Source: Apostichopus japonicus
Lineage: Eukaryota; Echinodermata; Holothuroidea; Aspidochirotida; Stichopodidae
Assembly: GCF_037975245.1 (NCBI RefSeq)
Contig: NC_092580.1
Span: 7,416,501 to 7,480,500, forward strand
Direction of reading: 5' to 3'
DNA length: 64,000 bases
Numbering within the stretch: position 1 is the first letter of the stretch; every line of letters starts with the position of its first letter. Position numbers and translations under genes: made by a program. Shown here one piece after another: positions 21,595 to 35,000 of the stretch. The notes under the pieces are model-generated. The model searched no databases. It saw only the letters and a list, made by a program, of their open reading frames with translations, and had not been told where the DNA came from.

Positions 21595-21600
21595 TTTAAT
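21595..21600 (-). terminator. Possible poly(A) signal ATTAAA for the minus-strand gene
   Basis: TTTAAT on the plus strand reads ATTAAA on the minus strand, about 310 nt after the minus-strand stop codon. A canonical AATAAA (21163-21168) lies further on. Either could be used; only position supports this one. Confidence 0.25.
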
Positions 21601-21908
21601 TTCATAGCAACCTAGTTATGAAAATGCTCGTCTGGACCACCTTCATTGAACATATACATACACAACAATTGGTCATTAAGTTTAAAATCACCTGACCATT
21701 CCTTGACTCTCTAACATATATGCAGAATTATACTTTATACTTACCTATAAACTACACACATTAACTCAAACGTTGCTGAGCCCTACGTACTATCTACCCA
21801 CACTCATAATATGGTGATTGTGAAAACAATGAAAAGAAAAAAATGTTGGAAGGACAAACTGAAAGGGTGTTTACATCAGAGTAACAACAGAGCATGGACG
21901 GAGTAGTT

Positions 21909-22123
21909 TTAAGTCGTGGAGGATGAATTGTTGGCCACGATAGGCTTCCATGTCATCGGCTGGCCAAATCTGAAGTCAGTGGTACCCGGGAGGTCCACCG
22001 TGGGTCTATGGTCTCTGAGGGCTGACAGGGTAAGTGGTTGCCATTTTCTATAAGATGCAGATGACTTTGATTCTCTCATCGTTGAATTCTGAGATCTCGA
22101 TTGACGAAGACGCAAAACATTTT
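21909..22123 (-). CDS. Coiled-coil gene, last coding exon
   Basis: Acceptor with a good pyrimidine tract (ctctttcttcgatag). Two bases complete Glu, then 70 codons and TAA. The end, [32 protein letters not shown] and [11 protein letters not shown], is rich in Pro, Trp and aromatics and looks like a conserved C-terminus. YRKW here echoes YRKW near the start of the previous exon. Phase 1 joins exactly to the donor at 22857. Confidence 0.78.
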
Positions 22124-25100
22124 CTATCGAAGAAAGAGATCAAAAGGAGACGTATAAATTGTACTGATGTGTAGCCAACAATGAATTGTATATTGGATTG
22201 TTATAGAGCAGAGAGTGTAGAACAGACATGAGTAACTTATGTATGCAACTTCTTTTCTTTTAAAAATAAAAAGAAAACAGTAAATTAAATTTAAATTTGC
22301 CTTCCTTTTGTTGACAAATTCACAATGATGATTATGATAAGCCACAGAACCATTATTATACAAAAGAAACTGTCTTCTGCTAAAGAATGATTTTGCGTAA
22401 ACATGTGAATATATCCTATCTATACCAAAAGTTCCTTGTTTTTTTAATATCATGTTTTATAAGTAACCATATTCAAGTATACAAGTATATTAATTTACAT
22501 TTCATGATTCAAATTTGAGGAGTAACAAAACGTTCCATTGTTATGCTTTTGCAAAATGAAACAGGTTTTTTTTTGGAAATAGTCGGGGAGGGGTTAAAGG
22601 GAATATATCTGCTTGTATGGTTTAGCTTCCAGCTAAGATACCAAAAAATGAACAGAAGAGTTCAAAATGTCTGTATCATTCCTTAAGAACCTCAGAGAAG
22701 AACTGTTCAACCAATACTTATCATTGAACACATTTCTAGTATTTTGAACTTCCATGCCAGAAAAGATGCTAGAACCATGCTTTTATGTTGTCTATTTTGT
22801 CCATCTCAATATAACATTAGGAGTGATATCTATTTACTCTAGGCATGTTTCTCTTACCCTGTCCTTCATCTTGACTCATCTCAGGGACATGGTAGTCTAC
22901 GTTGTCATCTAAGGCCTCTGTCATGATCATATATCCTGGGACTGATGGTTCTGGAATCTCGGGATTTCTACGATTCCGCCAAAACTGACCTTCGCTCGTA
23001 GCTTTCTCTTCCGTCAAGAAACTCAACTTCTGCCCTCTATATGACCTATGACCTCTGTTTCCTTTCTTCTGCGGGTCCATTCGTTGCAATTCATTGGATG
23101 ACTTGGATCGTGGTTGGGGCTCTGGTTCTTCCGGACTTTTGGAAGTTTCCAAAGGTGGGAGCCATTTTCTGTAAACTTGTTCATCCTCTGATCTAGAATC
23201 CTCGACCTAATATTTTAAGAACAAGAATAAAGCTTATAACTGAGGTGCTCATTAAATGTAATTTAATAATTAAATAATAATTTAATAATTAAATTTGTAA
23301 TTTTGTAACTTTTTTCTTTTCACAGTTAGTTACTTCGACTAAAACAAATCCAAATAGGTTAGATCTTCTGTTTCCAACAATTTCAAATAAATGATAAAAC
23401 CAGCATATAATGGCTGTATAATTTTCTATTTCTTGAGGTTTACTTGATACTTTTCTATAGCATGTGTTATTTCTATTGTTGTATTGCCATCAACAAGATC
23501 TAACTATGGAAAATTCATAAAAATTTAGAAAGAGCCAAGAAGTTATTGTCCAGGACAGGATTCAGACTAGTGAGGCTTCCTCCTGGACTCTACCAACTTA
23601 TAAATGTTGAGAGCAGAAACAAAAGCTGCTGGCAATGGAGGGAAGAGCCAAATGGAAACCCTAGGGACATGCCTGTCGCAGGGCACCCTTTTGAAATTTT
23701 CCATTTTTAATAAGTATAGTTTAAAAATAAGAAAAACATTTTTCAACATATTTCCCAATCCCCCTAATTGACCCCAGGCCTGGGAAGTCGCCAGCCCTCC
23801 TGAACCCCCCTGGCCTTGTCAGGCCTGCAGGCGCGTAGCCAGGAATTTGCCAAGGGAGGGGCGAAAATGTAGGCAAACTATCAGAGCCGTAGAAACAGCT
23901 TTTAAAATGATCTAAGCGTAGCGCCACCATGGTTGGCGCGAAGTGTACAAGACAATTTTTGCTCAAAATGCCTCCCAGATCACTGGAAATGGCACTTCCC
24001 AGGCCTTGTAAGTTGCATATTAGCATTTTCTCTTTTGAAATTACTAGCGATATCATAAAAACATAAAAAAAAATAAAAAAATATATGCTCAAGGGGGGGC
24101 TGCTGCCCCCTTCACCCCCCCCCCCCCCCCCTTAAGAAGTAAAACGAACCTCATACTCAAACACACATTAAACTTACATTTGTACGATAATAGGAAAACA
24201 TGTCAACATTTTCTCCTCTTCATGTATTTGTATAAAATTTAACGAGTGTTGTTCAAAGTCCACATTTGCTTGTCTTCACAAGAATATCGATTGTAATTCT
24301 GATCAAGTGGGTTTTTTTTTTTTGCTTTTCTTTCTGAAAACATATGATGTGAATGATGTGTGATATTTAAATATAACCGTCTATACATACACACCTCACC
24401 ATCCACCCACGAGGGGTGGTATCTCTCTATGCCGTCAGATCCGTTCAAATCGTTAAAGTCCGGCATGGGGTTGTTGTGTAGGAGGACGCTTGTCTTATCC
24501 TCATTGGCTAGCGACGAACGATACATGAGCTCCATTCGATGACGAATCTCGCGGATGTGCTCGTGGTAACGACTGTCTTCCATACGTTCACTGGGAGGGA
24601 GCTGAAAGAAAAAAGTAAATAAATGACTCAAATGTAAACATCATTTATTTGATATTTGCATGGAGAAAATACATGAAAAATGTTAAACGAGTTCTGTAGT
24701 TGAAAATTATCCTTTTGATGGGAGGTAGGACATAAAGGACAAATTGTGAATATTGAGCAAAAGGACAATATTGATTGAAGGTGAAAGGAAGCGTGGGTTG
24801 TATGTATTTATTGATATATAGGACTAAATTAAAGAGAAAAAATTGCTTCAAATAAATGTTTTCCTTATCCTGAGAATTAGAGAGAGAAACAAAAAGTCAA
24901 CATTTGTGTTAGTCGTATGTTTGGTGAGGTGTCCATATTCCACCACGTGAAACATTTACTCACTGAAATGTGGTTTGCTCACAACATTAACCCTTAGGAA
25001 ATGTTGATGACATCACTTAGGACACTAACCGAATTAAAAACTATGAAATCAAAATGTCAAGAAAAAAGTACGAAAATAAAGCAAAAAGGGGAGCTAAATT

Positions 25101-28100
25101 TGTTGGCAATGAATGCATTCTTTTCTCGTTCTCGTAACCGAAAAAAAAAAAAAAATCCTCAAACTGTAACCAAAGATGTTAAAATTATAATGTAAAATGA
25201 TAATGATTTGAAGTGATTTTATATGGAAAAATTAAAGAAAGTATTTATGGTTGGGCTGTTCAATCTATCAAATTATGATCAGTGTGTAGTAATAGCAGAA
25301 TTTAGTGATTACTTTGGCCAGCTGTGTGTGTTTTAGTTTTTGCTATGTCTTTGTGAACATACCTGCTGTGACATCTACACTAAAAGTTGTATGAATTACA
25401 ATCCCCTTAAACATAGAATAATCCTCATAATAGTAATTGCCAATTCTTCTGAAGCACCATGTTACATCTAATATTTTATATTTTCTTGGCGAGGAACCTG
25501 TTACATGAGAGTAGCTCTCAATAACCCCAGGGCCACACCCCTCCTTTTCCAAATCCTGGATCCAACCCTTTGTTTGGTGGAAAGTCAATTTAAACACCCC
25601 CACCCTTCTATGGAATGGTGGGTGTATGCATTATGCCATATATTAACTACTGAGTACTGAATTAAGATTATATTCAGAAAGCTAATTTTCCAACTTCAGT
25701 GGAGTAGGAAAGGAATGTCGCCCTGAATTTCCTAGCTTGGTTACCACTGTCTCATATTTTTGGAAATATTACCAAGTTTTTATTATATATAGTTTTGATT
25801 TAATTTTATTATTTTCAACACGCAGCCAAAACAGCGTTGGTACCGACACCGACACAATTGACTTCTTAACACGTGACTTATAATATCCATTACTCTACTT
25901 ATTAATAATTTCCAAGGCCATAACTTACATCTCGTTCTGTATAGAACTGCCTCCTGGAGGCTGGCTTGGTATGTGTGAGATATTCTCTGATGTAAGCGCT
26001 GTAAGCTTGCTTGAGTTCTGCAGGAATCTGTGAGTCGGCTTGCTCTAACTTGAGGTGGGTCTTACTCCTCAGAAGGTGCCACAGGGGGTCGGCTCCAGCT
26101 CGACCTGAGGACAAATATAACAAAAGAACAAAAACAAAGGAGTTACAGCTAAACAAACCAAGAAATGTCATTTTAATTGAATTTGAAGTTTCATAATCAT
26201 ATACAAAATGGAATGCTTGGAATATGCTTTGGTATACTATGGGAAATGATTAAGTGGTTACATTTTGCAAGGCAATGTTTTAATTATCACAAAATACTAA
26301 CAATGTAATTCTAAGGTTCTATGCATGTTACTTTTGTTATATGATATTAGATAATTTCTAGTAATGCTTGTTTAGCAGGGATTAATGGATTCTTCCATTT
26401 ACAAGCTTACAAAATAATTTAAACTTGATCAAGCTTAAAATAAAAAATAAAAATAAATCGTTCCTAAATAATCCAGAAAGACACAGAAATGGTCACATAT
26501 CATCAAAGTCACCGCATTTGTTCAGCTCCTCTCGTTAAAATATATATAATTGAGATACTTCGTCATCTAATTTACCTCAATATTTTGAAATTTTAGATTT
26601 CCGTTGGGACTAATATTAAAGACTTTAGATTTCATGTAAAGTTAATGTTTTATAATTCAGTCGGGGATAACTTTTAGCTTATCAATAGCTATCAACAGCT
26701 TGGATCTGACATATTACATTGTGCTTGGACCATATCTGCTTGCATATGGATGCTTGACTATTAAAGCAATATTCATAATAAATACCCACACAGAAGGTGC
26801 TGTTCAATGCATAAATGAATGTGGCTATGGACGCTTCAGCATTCCAGGTTTGACAACCATCTTCTGCAAGCTACATGAGTACAAATATTATCAATAACTT
26901 ACCTCCTTGGTTTCTAAGGGCAGTCGGTACCTGGATTACTCTCTTCTTCTCCGGCATAATCTTTGGATGTAGAATGCACTCTGCTTCTTCCGGCCCAAAC
27001 AATCTGTAAAGTTCCTGCTTGTGGGGAGGTAACTGCTCCCATCCCTGGATTCTCTCCTCAATGGGTCTCTCCTCTTGACTGCCGTTTGAATACTTTGCGT
27101 CTCCCCCTGCTGACATCACAGATTCAGAGAGGGACGACTCTTCCCCATCCTCCCTGCTGGGTATAGCACTCAGCCGCCTGCCTCTCTCTGCCATCAATAC
27201 TCTTTTATTTATCCCATCGTTGCCTAAAGCGTCGTCTGTGGACTTTAAACTGGAGGTCTTCTTCTTCTCTGACTCGGCCTGAGACTTTAATCCTTTCGCT
27301 GTCGATAGAAAATTATGAACGTAGAACGTCGACTATGAAGGTAAAACTTTGCGAAAGGGAAGTTAGATACATTGATACATTTAAAAAAAAATGGAAAATA
27401 CTTCTTTCCTATATTTTGCTTTGGCTGTGCCAAATACCGTTAGATGGAAATCAATGAAACTGTTTATGAAGACTGCTAAAAATTTGAAATTTTAAAACTG
27501 TCTTTGGTATTCTATATTCAATGTTTCTTATTGCATGTACAATTTGTGAATAATTGAAATATGTTTGGTTTTGATTTATTAGTGACAATGATAGTACTTT
27601 GTTATAACATTGTTCTTGATTAACTTAACCCGGTCCAGATTTAAAAATGAAATATACACAGCTGTAATAGAGTTATCACTTATAGGACATCACTTTACAT
27701 TACATATTAACCATGGAGGTTGTTTGATTTTCTACTAAAAAGATATGAATTTTGGTTGGTATGTTCTATCTCGGCAATTGATCAAACTAAACAGCTGTAT
27801 AAATTGGATCATGATGTTCCATATTTTCCATTCTCTGAAATAAATATTTGTTAAATTATAAATTATTGTTCATAGTGAGCTTAAATTCCACATGGTCTTA
27901 TTTAACGTTTTACAGCAAACCCTAAACATGGCTGGTGGCGTAAAGATCATAAACTGTTTAACCAAAAACTATGCTAGTAATAGACAAAAAATGGACAGTG
28001 ATGTTGAAACCTCAACAAGTCTTTTTACTGCCAGCCAGCATATATATTTTTGCCTCACTAAGATAACTTATCATCCAGTTGACATTTTCCAAAGTGGAAC

Positions 28101-31100
28101 ATTTGGAGAGGAGGAGCCTTCAGGAAAGAATTTGTAAAACCTGTGAACCGATTTTAACAATCTCTTACTTAGGCTTCAGGATGAGATGGATAAATGTAAG
28201 AGAGATATCAAATATAGCCATCTTCAAATTTCCAACAGCATGGACCGTCACGGTGTGAAAATGTCACCACATCCATACCACATGAACATATTTTGTTTCA
28301 AAATTTTATTCCAAATTGTATACGACTGAGTTGCTCTGAGATAAAGAATGGAGGGCTCGGGGTAGATTTGCAGGTACCAGAAATATCATTGATAACACGT
28401 ACAGGTTTTATTGGGGATTTTCTTATATCATGAACGTTATTTGTAGGTATTTCCTTTCCTTCTCATGAAAATCAATATTTAATGCTTTAAAGGACTCTCG
28501 GGGTAGTTTGTTCTAAGGCTTGCTTGATTTCGGGGTGTTTAGAACTCATGTTTAATTTCGACAGTATTCATTCACTCGACATTTATGGTCAGGTAGGACA
28601 GGGGTGAATGCCATCAATGGCAGCACATAAAGGGCTATTTATCAGTCACTGAATATTCGTCAGGGTTCAACTTGGTAATGTTGTAAAAATGTAGAGAGGC
28701 AAATGACGGAGAAAACTGTTTAGTTGGCAATAAATTCTATCAAATTTCAGTGAGAGAGGAAGGAGGGAACTAATTGGTTAAATTTATGCTTATTTTCAGA
28801 GACTAAAACCTGTATCTTTGATCAATTATCTATTGTGAATTCAGGCCATTCTATGTCATAATTCTCAAAAACATAAAGAAAAATGAAAGGTATGTCAAAC
28901 AAATAGTCACAGTACAGAAATTTTCATGAGGTTGGGAGTGGGGCAGTGGGGGGGGGGGTTCAAGATGGTCCCTACATGCAACAAGCTATTATCTGTTGGT
29001 TGTAAGAGGTAAAAGGGCAGACATTGCAATTAAATGTATTTAACCAACTGCAAGGTTTGGCTACTAAAGAAGGGTACATCAAAGTCCCCTGTGGTCAGGC
29101 AGAAGTAGAAAGCTGACCACAGTATCGAAACATTACTTTATTATCAGTATTGGGCTAAGCTTATTGGTGATCACAACACAGTAAACAAATGCTATCTTGG
29201 GTTGGTAGGATGATGGGGGGGGGGGTGGGAGTGGTCAATTGGATTACAGGGAAAGTGTGGAGAGGAGAAGGACAGAGGAAATGGAGATGGAGAGGAGGAC
29301 AGTAATGATGGGAAAGAAGGAGGGGGTAAGGGGAGGGGAGGATGTAGAATAGAGAGGAAAGGAGGGACAGAGATTGTAGGGGGCGGGGCTTGTCAGTAAG
29401 TAAATGCAGAATCTACTCATCTTCACACTTTGTATTCCACTAACTCACTGTATCCCATTGTATAGGGGAGTGGTGGGGGGGGGGTGGGAGAAGGAGCATT
29501 ACCCTTTCATCAACCTGACATCACAATTACACTCTACCATTCATGAATCTATTGATGTGTGCCTGCAGCCATTGTGTGTGTAATTGTTATTGTTTTATTT
29601 CACCTGAGCAGTTAGGCCTTACATTCATTGCATTCATGCCATTTACACATTCATCAACATGTGTGATTGTATAGGTTAGTTATTTCAGTATATCTTTAAT
29701 TCAAGTAGTGTGTCTTACAGTCAGCTGTAATCTGCCTACTGTATAAGTATATACAGTAAATATATGAGGATGTGTATCTTCTTGTTATGTGTGATGTCCA
29801 GTTACCTGTAAGTTAGTATGCAATTCTTACTTTATATATTTATCTAGCTTTGAGGAGGACTTGTTTTTAAAAAGCACTTAATACAATTTTTATTCTTTTT
29901 TGTTACCTGAATATAACTATTTTTTAGTGAATTCACCAGAGGCATAGTTTTTCATTATATGTTGTGTTTATGGGTGCATGAAGCCATAATTTTGCATAAT
30001 TACATAACATGACATGTTATACTGGATTAGTACAGGTAGGTCATCTACTAGTAGGATGGAATTAATTCTTATGTTCTTGTTGGTTATATTATCCAAAAGA
30101 AAGTCAAGAGTAAGGAATGTCAAACTTTAACAGTAAATCTGATCTAAGGCAGGCCAGAGTAAAATTCTTAGAGGTTGTCAGTGTACAGCAAAGAGTCGTG
30201 GGGAAGCTGGGGGTGGGGGAAGGGGGAGGGGCAATATTCAAATTTGTAGGTTCTCATTGCTCAGAGATGCAGTTGACAATGTATGATGAATCTATCCATT
30301 GCTCAATGCATTGAATGACATTCTTGCCAATAATGCCTTTGCTCTGGTAGAAAAAAAAAAAGTGAAAAAAAAAAGGACAAAATAATGGAACATCTCTTCT
30401 TCCATATTTATTGATTTATTCTGGATGCGAGGTCTCGCAAGGGTGTAGGGACTTGTCTCTTGTGACTTTCAGAGTAGCTATTAATTTTGGTTTGGGTATT
30501 TTTACCCACACCCGGTAACTTTCCAGTCATTTTTAGAGATACTGGCTGAAAAGAGTATGTACCAGAAAAAAACCATTCTCTGTGACATTGTTTCTTTTTT
30601 CATGTCATGTTCCTGACAAACTAATACTGTTCAACACATAAATCTGTGCATTAATTATTTAATGTATTTCTATATCGAGGTATCCGTGAACCACAAATAA
30701 GTCTAGTGGGAGATTGGGAAGGTTAGCAATGGGAGAAGTAGTCACTTTTTACTCTCCCTATATTTATAGACTAGCCACAACATTTTAGAACATATTATTC
30801 CACAAAGCAAAGAATTACTGTAAGGTTTTTCTGTACAACTCCAGTCCCCAGTCATCAGTTCCAACATCATAGCAAACATCTAACATGGTATGTATTTGTC
30901 TTGTGGGTTCGTTTCAATTATTGCTCAATACAACAAACTCATATCACATGTCAAATAAATAAGACACACCCAAAGTCTAGTTGTATGAGTGGTTCAAACC
31001 ATCCAACCATCCTCATATCAATGTAGCGTAACCTTGCAATCTACACTTTCCTCCCATTATTGATTTACATTGATTTAGATTGATGGCTAACATTGATTTA

Positions 31101-31870
31101 ACATACCTATGGACTCTTTCCCTTTCTTAACCAGCTCTTCATCCCTCTGTTTCTTCTCCTGCCTCAGGGCTTCTCTTTCCTAGAAGAAAAACAGCAAAAA
31201 GAGAAGCAAAGAAATATTACCAGTATGAACATTTAATAGCAGGATCAGAGCCTCCTTCCTACACATGGATAACTCTATAAAGGTCAGTAGTATATAAGCT
31301 AGATCAGAAAAACAACAAATTGCCAGTAAAGCTGTCAAAAATATATTTTTCTGAAAGTTCTTTTAAAAAAAAAGTACACTTTTAGCTTTTACAATCTTTT
31401 CCCTTTCTGAATCTGGGCATTTACCTCAATATCCATTCCTCAATGATTTTAAATAAAGAAGGAATTTTTCGATGATCCAGTCGACGTCATCATCAGAAAA
31501 TCTTATTCCTTGATGTACATCATATTGCCATATCATAGTCATGAATATTCATGATGTCATGAAAGCAGAGCAGGACTACTTAGGAAAATGTATGCAGTAT
31601 ACCACTGTGAAACTAATACGAACATGTCCCTGAGCCTAACACAGTGCTTCCTCCAATATCAACGCACACAACCACCGAGTATGAAAGAACATTTGATGTA
31701 TGCATATTTGATACCGCAGTGACAAGCGAACGGCCAAATTAGCTTTAAGTCTTGAAAAACTCCACCAATTAATCTCGCAATTGAATTAGGAGGTGCCAAG
31801 GAATAGTTACAGCCGAAAGTGGTCGGCATATGTATAGGTTTGTAACATTTTCGCATACAGTCAGCTTTGC

Positions 31871-31921
<51 letters not shown>

Positions 31922-31952
31922 GATATATACATATATATATATATAAATATAC

Positions 31953-31991
<39 letters not shown>

Positions 31992-32003
31992 GATATATAC
32001 ATA

Positions 32004-32069
<66 letters not shown>

Positions 32070-35000
32070 TAGCTCCTTTTAAATGGTTGAAGTTGAATAT
32101 TTTTGTCCATAACATTGAAACAAGCTATAAGCTATATACTGTGAAGATATGCATTTGAATTCATACATGACAGAACTCATTTTGCCAAAGGGCAAAGAAA
32201 CCACGGCTCAGAATCTCATATTTTTGTCCTGTGAAGTGTACGCATATATGAAGCATTTTATCCAATATTTCCCATATCTGTATGGAAATTGTTTGGTCTC
32301 ATATTTAGCTGTTTGCCATACTCAGGGAGAGTTCTGTTTACCTGCCACCAACAGCAGCAGAGGCCATCAAATTGTAGTGAAAATGACAAAAATATTCTCT
32401 TGAAAATCATGGAGTGGATATGTTGAGGTACGAGTATGAATAAATTAGTGTAATTGTATATTCATGCACATAATTAATCAAGTTGCACTGAATTGCTTCA
32501 ATTGAGTGCATGAAGCTATGAAAAGAAACCCTTCATGGCTGGGGAGAAATAAAATTTGACTATTTCGGAGTTTTGTTATCTTTTGAGTGTCTTAAGGCCA
32601 TTAGATTAGATGCCAGTAGTTTTCTCACTCCTCCTGTAGGTACCACTCTACAATTTTTCTTAATGAAATTTCCAAGCTGTAAGCCCCCTGATTTAAACAT
32701 ACATTTGCGAGCTGATGTGAGGTGCTGTGTTGCTTGTGTCAGCTGTGTGTAGTACCTGTAGTAGTATGTAAGGAATAATTACCTTACAGTGAGCAGTGTC
32801 ATCACATTCCACGGATCTAATTAAAATCCTTAACTCTAGTAGTGTGCTGCTCAACAGATGTGCTTCACATTTTAAGTGCTGACAGGTGCTTGATTCAGTT
32901 TAGTAAAAGGCAATATCTATGCCTGATTGCATGTGGTGCATTTGATAAGGACATGTGGGATAAAAAATCAGGTCGGAATCTCTTCGAATAAAGTGCAAAG
33001 TAATAGCAAAGATATCATCTTAACAATTGACCTCTTCACAGTTCTGTGATAATCCAATTGCTAATCAAGCCTATAATCATACAAACACTTCCAAGACGGT
33101 CCAGCTTCATATTGACTTTGTGTGGTAGGATAGAAGGTTAACGTTGACTTTACTCTCAGCTACTTACAGCAGTTTACTATCATACTATGACCATTACAAG
33201 TTATACATATAATATATGCTATAAAATGTTAAAATGATCTGGCGTACAGCTCTTCCAACCCTGGTTAAAAACTGCAACTTAAAGGGTGTGAAAACTCGCG
33301 CAAAAAGAAACGTCTAATGCCGGTAATTTGACCTAGTTTCGAATGACGTGTAACAGCAGTGTTAAACACCACCATCGATCCCAGAAAATACACACACAGC
33401 TTGCTACCGTTGGCAATTAGACAGTCAGTACATACAGCTGCGGTCAATACCCACAGCACAGTATACAAACGATACAGCGATGGAAATCTCAGGTCCAGCT
33501 AAAGATAACAAGGTATCACGTTTCATTACTGTCTGCATTTTGTAGCAACACGAACAAAACGTCACTTGCAAGCAATAGAAAGTTACCTTTTTCAGATGGC
33601 CGCGCGTAGTTTGGGGCGAGTCTTCAATGCCTTTAATTAGCACTTGATTCTCGATCAGGATGAGACACAAGGCTACAAGAAATGACACCTCCCAATCCCT
33701 TCCCTTTTGCCCTCCACACTTCCCCCACCCCCCTCCCTCAAGGAAAAAAAAGGCACCCAGTTTTTCTTCCATCTATCTTCAATCTGACAGCAGCTGTTAG
33801 TGTGTGTAGTACAACAGTATGGTGATGTGCAAGGTAAGAGATTTAATAGTTAGAAAGTTGTCTAATTAAAAAAAGAGTGTAGTGTAATGAGGTGAGTCAG
33901 TTAATTGTGCAAGAAATGTTGAGATTAAGCAAAAAGAGTCACTTTGTGTTCTTACTTTACTTTTTCCAGTCATCTTGTTGTATCTTTATCTCATGTTCAG
34001 CTTGAAAGGAACTTTTCAAAGAGAGAGAATAAAATAAATTCAAGCTTTGTTTTAAAACCAGTTGAAAAGTATTGATTTACATAAAAGCTGATGACCGATC
34101 ATACTTAATAGATTACTTGAGATATCTGCTGTGGATATGAAATGACAAGAAAATAATGTTCAAAACTGCAAAACATAGCAACCAGGGTTGCCAGTTATTT
34201 TCTGTGATGTAAACCGGCCAAAGTGGTGGCCCAATCCGGTGCAAAAAACGCACAAAATACAAATCTCGCTGTTCGTTACTTTATGACAATTTGACCATGT
34301 ATATGGGTAGGAATTGGGTCTTGGGTTTGCAATTTGTTGCCAAATGGGGTGGGAAGTCGCTAACCTGAACATAATAGGGAATGAAACATGGTAAAAATTT
34401 GCCAATGTCTTTACCGATTCAGACGCAGGAATATATGTGCCACCTTGTGTCGGGCTGAACAACATGAATGGTTGAAGACAATGTTTTTCTGGGAAAGTTT
34501 AACATTTTTTTAACAACTGAAAAAATAAGCACATCAATAAAGGATACTGTTACTGCTGCAATACACTATTAATGTAATTGGTGGAGCATATTAAACCATA
34601 CACGTTTTATTACGGTGCCCTTTACAAAAAAGGTAGAAATTTCAGCTTCTTTCTTATAAATAGGTGGGCTGTTAGAACACACCAACAAAAACCACCCAAA
34701 CAAGACAAAGGCCAAATGTTGTAGGCCCAGACCCTTTACTTTACTTTGATTAAGGAAATGTGAAAAATGCCAAAATTTTGTCAATGTTTGGCTTTTAAAT
34801 TAGCACCAAAATCAGCAACCCATCAGCAATATGATGTCACAGCTAAATGGATACCTATGCTTGACTAGAAAACAAATAATATACATAAATGAACACACAG
34901 TAATGTAGGGTAAGACAGAACTGGTAACTTAATCAATAATTCTTTGTATTTTCACTGTTCTAGATTTTTCCACCTCATTGACACATTGAAAATATATACT

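Noticed and set aside
22817-22857. TAA at 22817 as the true end of the minus-strand gene
   Set aside because: A strong phase-1 donor just before it joins in frame to a protein-like last exon; kept only as an alternative.
23721-24092. 123-codon minus-strand frame
   Set aside because: Lies across a dispersed GC-rich repeat inside an intron.
27195-27197. Start of the minus-strand gene at the internal MAERGRR methionine
   Set aside because: The frame is open upstream to a good acceptor and joins two earlier coiled-coil exons in phase.
31659-32115. Poly(Tyr-Ile) frames of 84-121 codons
   Set aside because: By-products of the (AT)n microsatellite in three registers.
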